This document shows positions 6,682 to 7,624 of a stretch of 7,624 nucleotides of DNA, one piece after another; the stretch's first letter is position 1, and every line of letters starts with the position of its first letter. A program made the position numbers and the translations under genes. The notes beneath the pieces are model-generated. The model worked only from the letters and a program-made list of their open reading frames with translations. It searched no databases and had not been told where the DNA came from. Source of the DNA: Acetobacteraceae bacterium (lineage in GTDB: Bacteria; Pseudomonadota; Alphaproteobacteria; Acetobacterales; Acetobacteraceae); NCBI GenBank assembly GCA_003133265.1, contig PKWQ01000180.1, positions 1 to 7,624 on the forward strand, read 5' to 3'.

Positions 6682-7442
6682 GCGCCTATCTGGAAGTATC
6701 CGGGCTCAACAAGCGCTTCGGCGGTTTGCAGGCGCTGAACGATACCAATTTCCGCATCGATCAGGGCCGCATCACCTGCCTGGTCGGGCCGAACGGCGCC
6801 GGCAAGACGACGATCTTCAACGTGATCACCGGCTTCCTGAAACCCGACACCGGCCATGTGGCGTTTCGCGGCCAGTCGCTGGACGGGCACACGCCGCAGC
6901 AGATCGTGCGCCGGGGAATCGCGCGCACGTTCCAGAATCTGCGCCTGTTCACCGACCTGACCGCGCGCGACAACGTGCTGGCCGCCATCGCCGCGCAGTT
7001 CGGCGAGTCGCCGCTGGGCGCGATCTTCCGCCCGTTCCACACCGCGCGCGAACAGGCGCGGCGAACGGCGGAGGCGATGGCGACGCTGGAGCATGTTGGG
7101 CTGGCGGACCGGGCGGGCGAGTATGTGCGCAACCTGTCCTATGGCGAGCAGAAACTGCTCTGCATCGCCCGGGTGCTGGCCACGGGGGCGGAACTGCTGC
7201 TGCTGGACGAGCCGGCATCCGGCCTGTCGGCGGGCGCGCTCGACAATGTCATGACGCTGCTGCGCCGCTTGCAGTCCGACGGCAAGTCGTTGCTGGTGGT
7301 GGAGCACAACACCCGCGTGGTGCAGCGCATCGCCGACGAGGTGCTGTTCCTGCACCAGGGCCATCTGATGGCGCAGGGCACGGCGGAGGCGATCGTCGCC
7401 GATCCGAAACTGGCGGAAATCTATTTCGGCGGGGCGATCTGA
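6678..7442 (+). CDS. livG: LIV-type ABC transporter ATP-binding protein, LivG family
   Basis: Cytoplasmic ATPase that powers import together with LivF. The 254-residue protein has Walker A GPNGAGKT (37-44), the Q-loop at Gln86 in RTFQNLRLF, the ABC signature LSYGEQK (153-159), Walker B LLLLDE (173-178) with the catalytic Glu178, and the switch His210 in VVEHNT. All catalytic parts are intact. The LivG assignment rests on RTFQNLRLFTDLTARDNV and the long insert before the signature. Translation begins at GTG (6678), four bases inside the end of livM, with GGGAG seven bases upstream, so it is coupled to livM. The start of livF follows after two bases. Confidence 0.93.
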   Translation: MSAYLEVSGLNKRFGGLQALNDTNFRIDQGRITCLVGPNGAGKTTIFNVITGFLKPDTGHVAFRGQSLDGHTPQQIVRRGIARTFQNLRLFTDLTARDNVLAAIAAQFGESPLGAIFRPFHTAREQARRTAEAMATLEHVGLADRAGEYVRNLSYGEQKLLCIARVLATGAELLLLDEPASGLSAGALDNVMTLLRRLQSDGKSLLVVEHNTRVVQRIADEVLFLHQGHLMAQGTAEAIVADPKLAEIYFGGAI

Positions 7443-7444
7443 CC

Positions 7445-7624
7445 ATGTTGTTGCAACTCGCCTCGATCGGCGCCGGCTACGGGTCGAAGACGGTGATTTC
7501 CGATGTCTCCATCTCGCTGGAGCCCGGGCAGATCATGGCCTTCCTGGGCCATAACGGCGCCGGCAAGACCACCACGCTGAAGGCGATCTCCAACCTGCTG
7601 CACGCCGAGCGCGGCGACGTCACC
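7445..7624 (+). CDS. livF: LIV-type ABC transporter ATP-binding protein, LivF family, 3' end cut by window edge
   Basis: The first 60 codons of the second ATPase, open to the last base. The N-terminus MLLQLASIGAGYGSKTVISDVSISLEPGQ is typical of LivF (an aromatic-Gly pair, YG, after the first strand), and Walker A is GHNGAGKT (35-42), followed by TTLKAISNLL. The second Walker A position is His rather than the commoner Arg or Pro, a tolerated variant. The rest of the protein, roughly 175 residues by family length, lies outside. It starts two bases after the livG stop, placing it in the same operon. Confidence 0.88.
   Translation, partial: MLLQLASIGAGYGSKTVISDVSISLEPGQIMAFLGHNGAGKTTTLKAISNLLHAERGDVT

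Overview
The window is GC-rich and densely coded, with short intergenic gaps, overlapping start and stop codons, and GC-dominated third codon positions. Together with the gene content this suggests a soil or aquatic alphaproteobacterium, perhaps an Acetobacteraceae or Rhodospirillales relative. The lineage is inferred from style alone. No rRNA, tRNA, mobile element or CRISPR array was seen.

The layout is a divergent pair of operons. Leftward from about 2397 run tcuA (an FAD-dependent dehydrogenase of the tricarballylate type) and tcuB (its membrane iron-sulfur partner, cut off by the left edge); they overlap by 14 bases. Rightward from 2539 run two small genes that together make one thiamine-pyrophosphate (TPP) 2-oxoacid decarboxylase of the sulfopyruvate/phosphonopyruvate type. 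A 90-base gap follows. Then comes a complete branched-chain-amino-acid-type (LIV/HAAT) ABC importer, except that its last gene is cut by the right edge: periplasmic binding protein, two permeases (livH, livM) and two ATPases (livG, livF). The divergent intergenic region (2398-2538) holds a plausible tcuA promoter, an 11-base direct repeat and related inverted repeats that could be operator sites.

Read as a unit, the locus looks like a catabolic module for a small organic acid. The ABC importer would bring in the substrate, TcuA/TcuB would oxidise a saturated C-C bond to a double bond and pass electrons to the respiratory chain, and the TPP enzyme would decarboxylate a 2-oxo acid. In the known Salmonella tcuRABC system the transporter is a single MFS protein (TcuC) and there is no TPP enzyme. 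Here neither TcuC nor the regulator TcuR is in view, so the true substrate may not be tricarballylate. This unusual combination is the main point of interest. The substrate cannot be fixed from this window, and the two divergent operons may not share a pathway.
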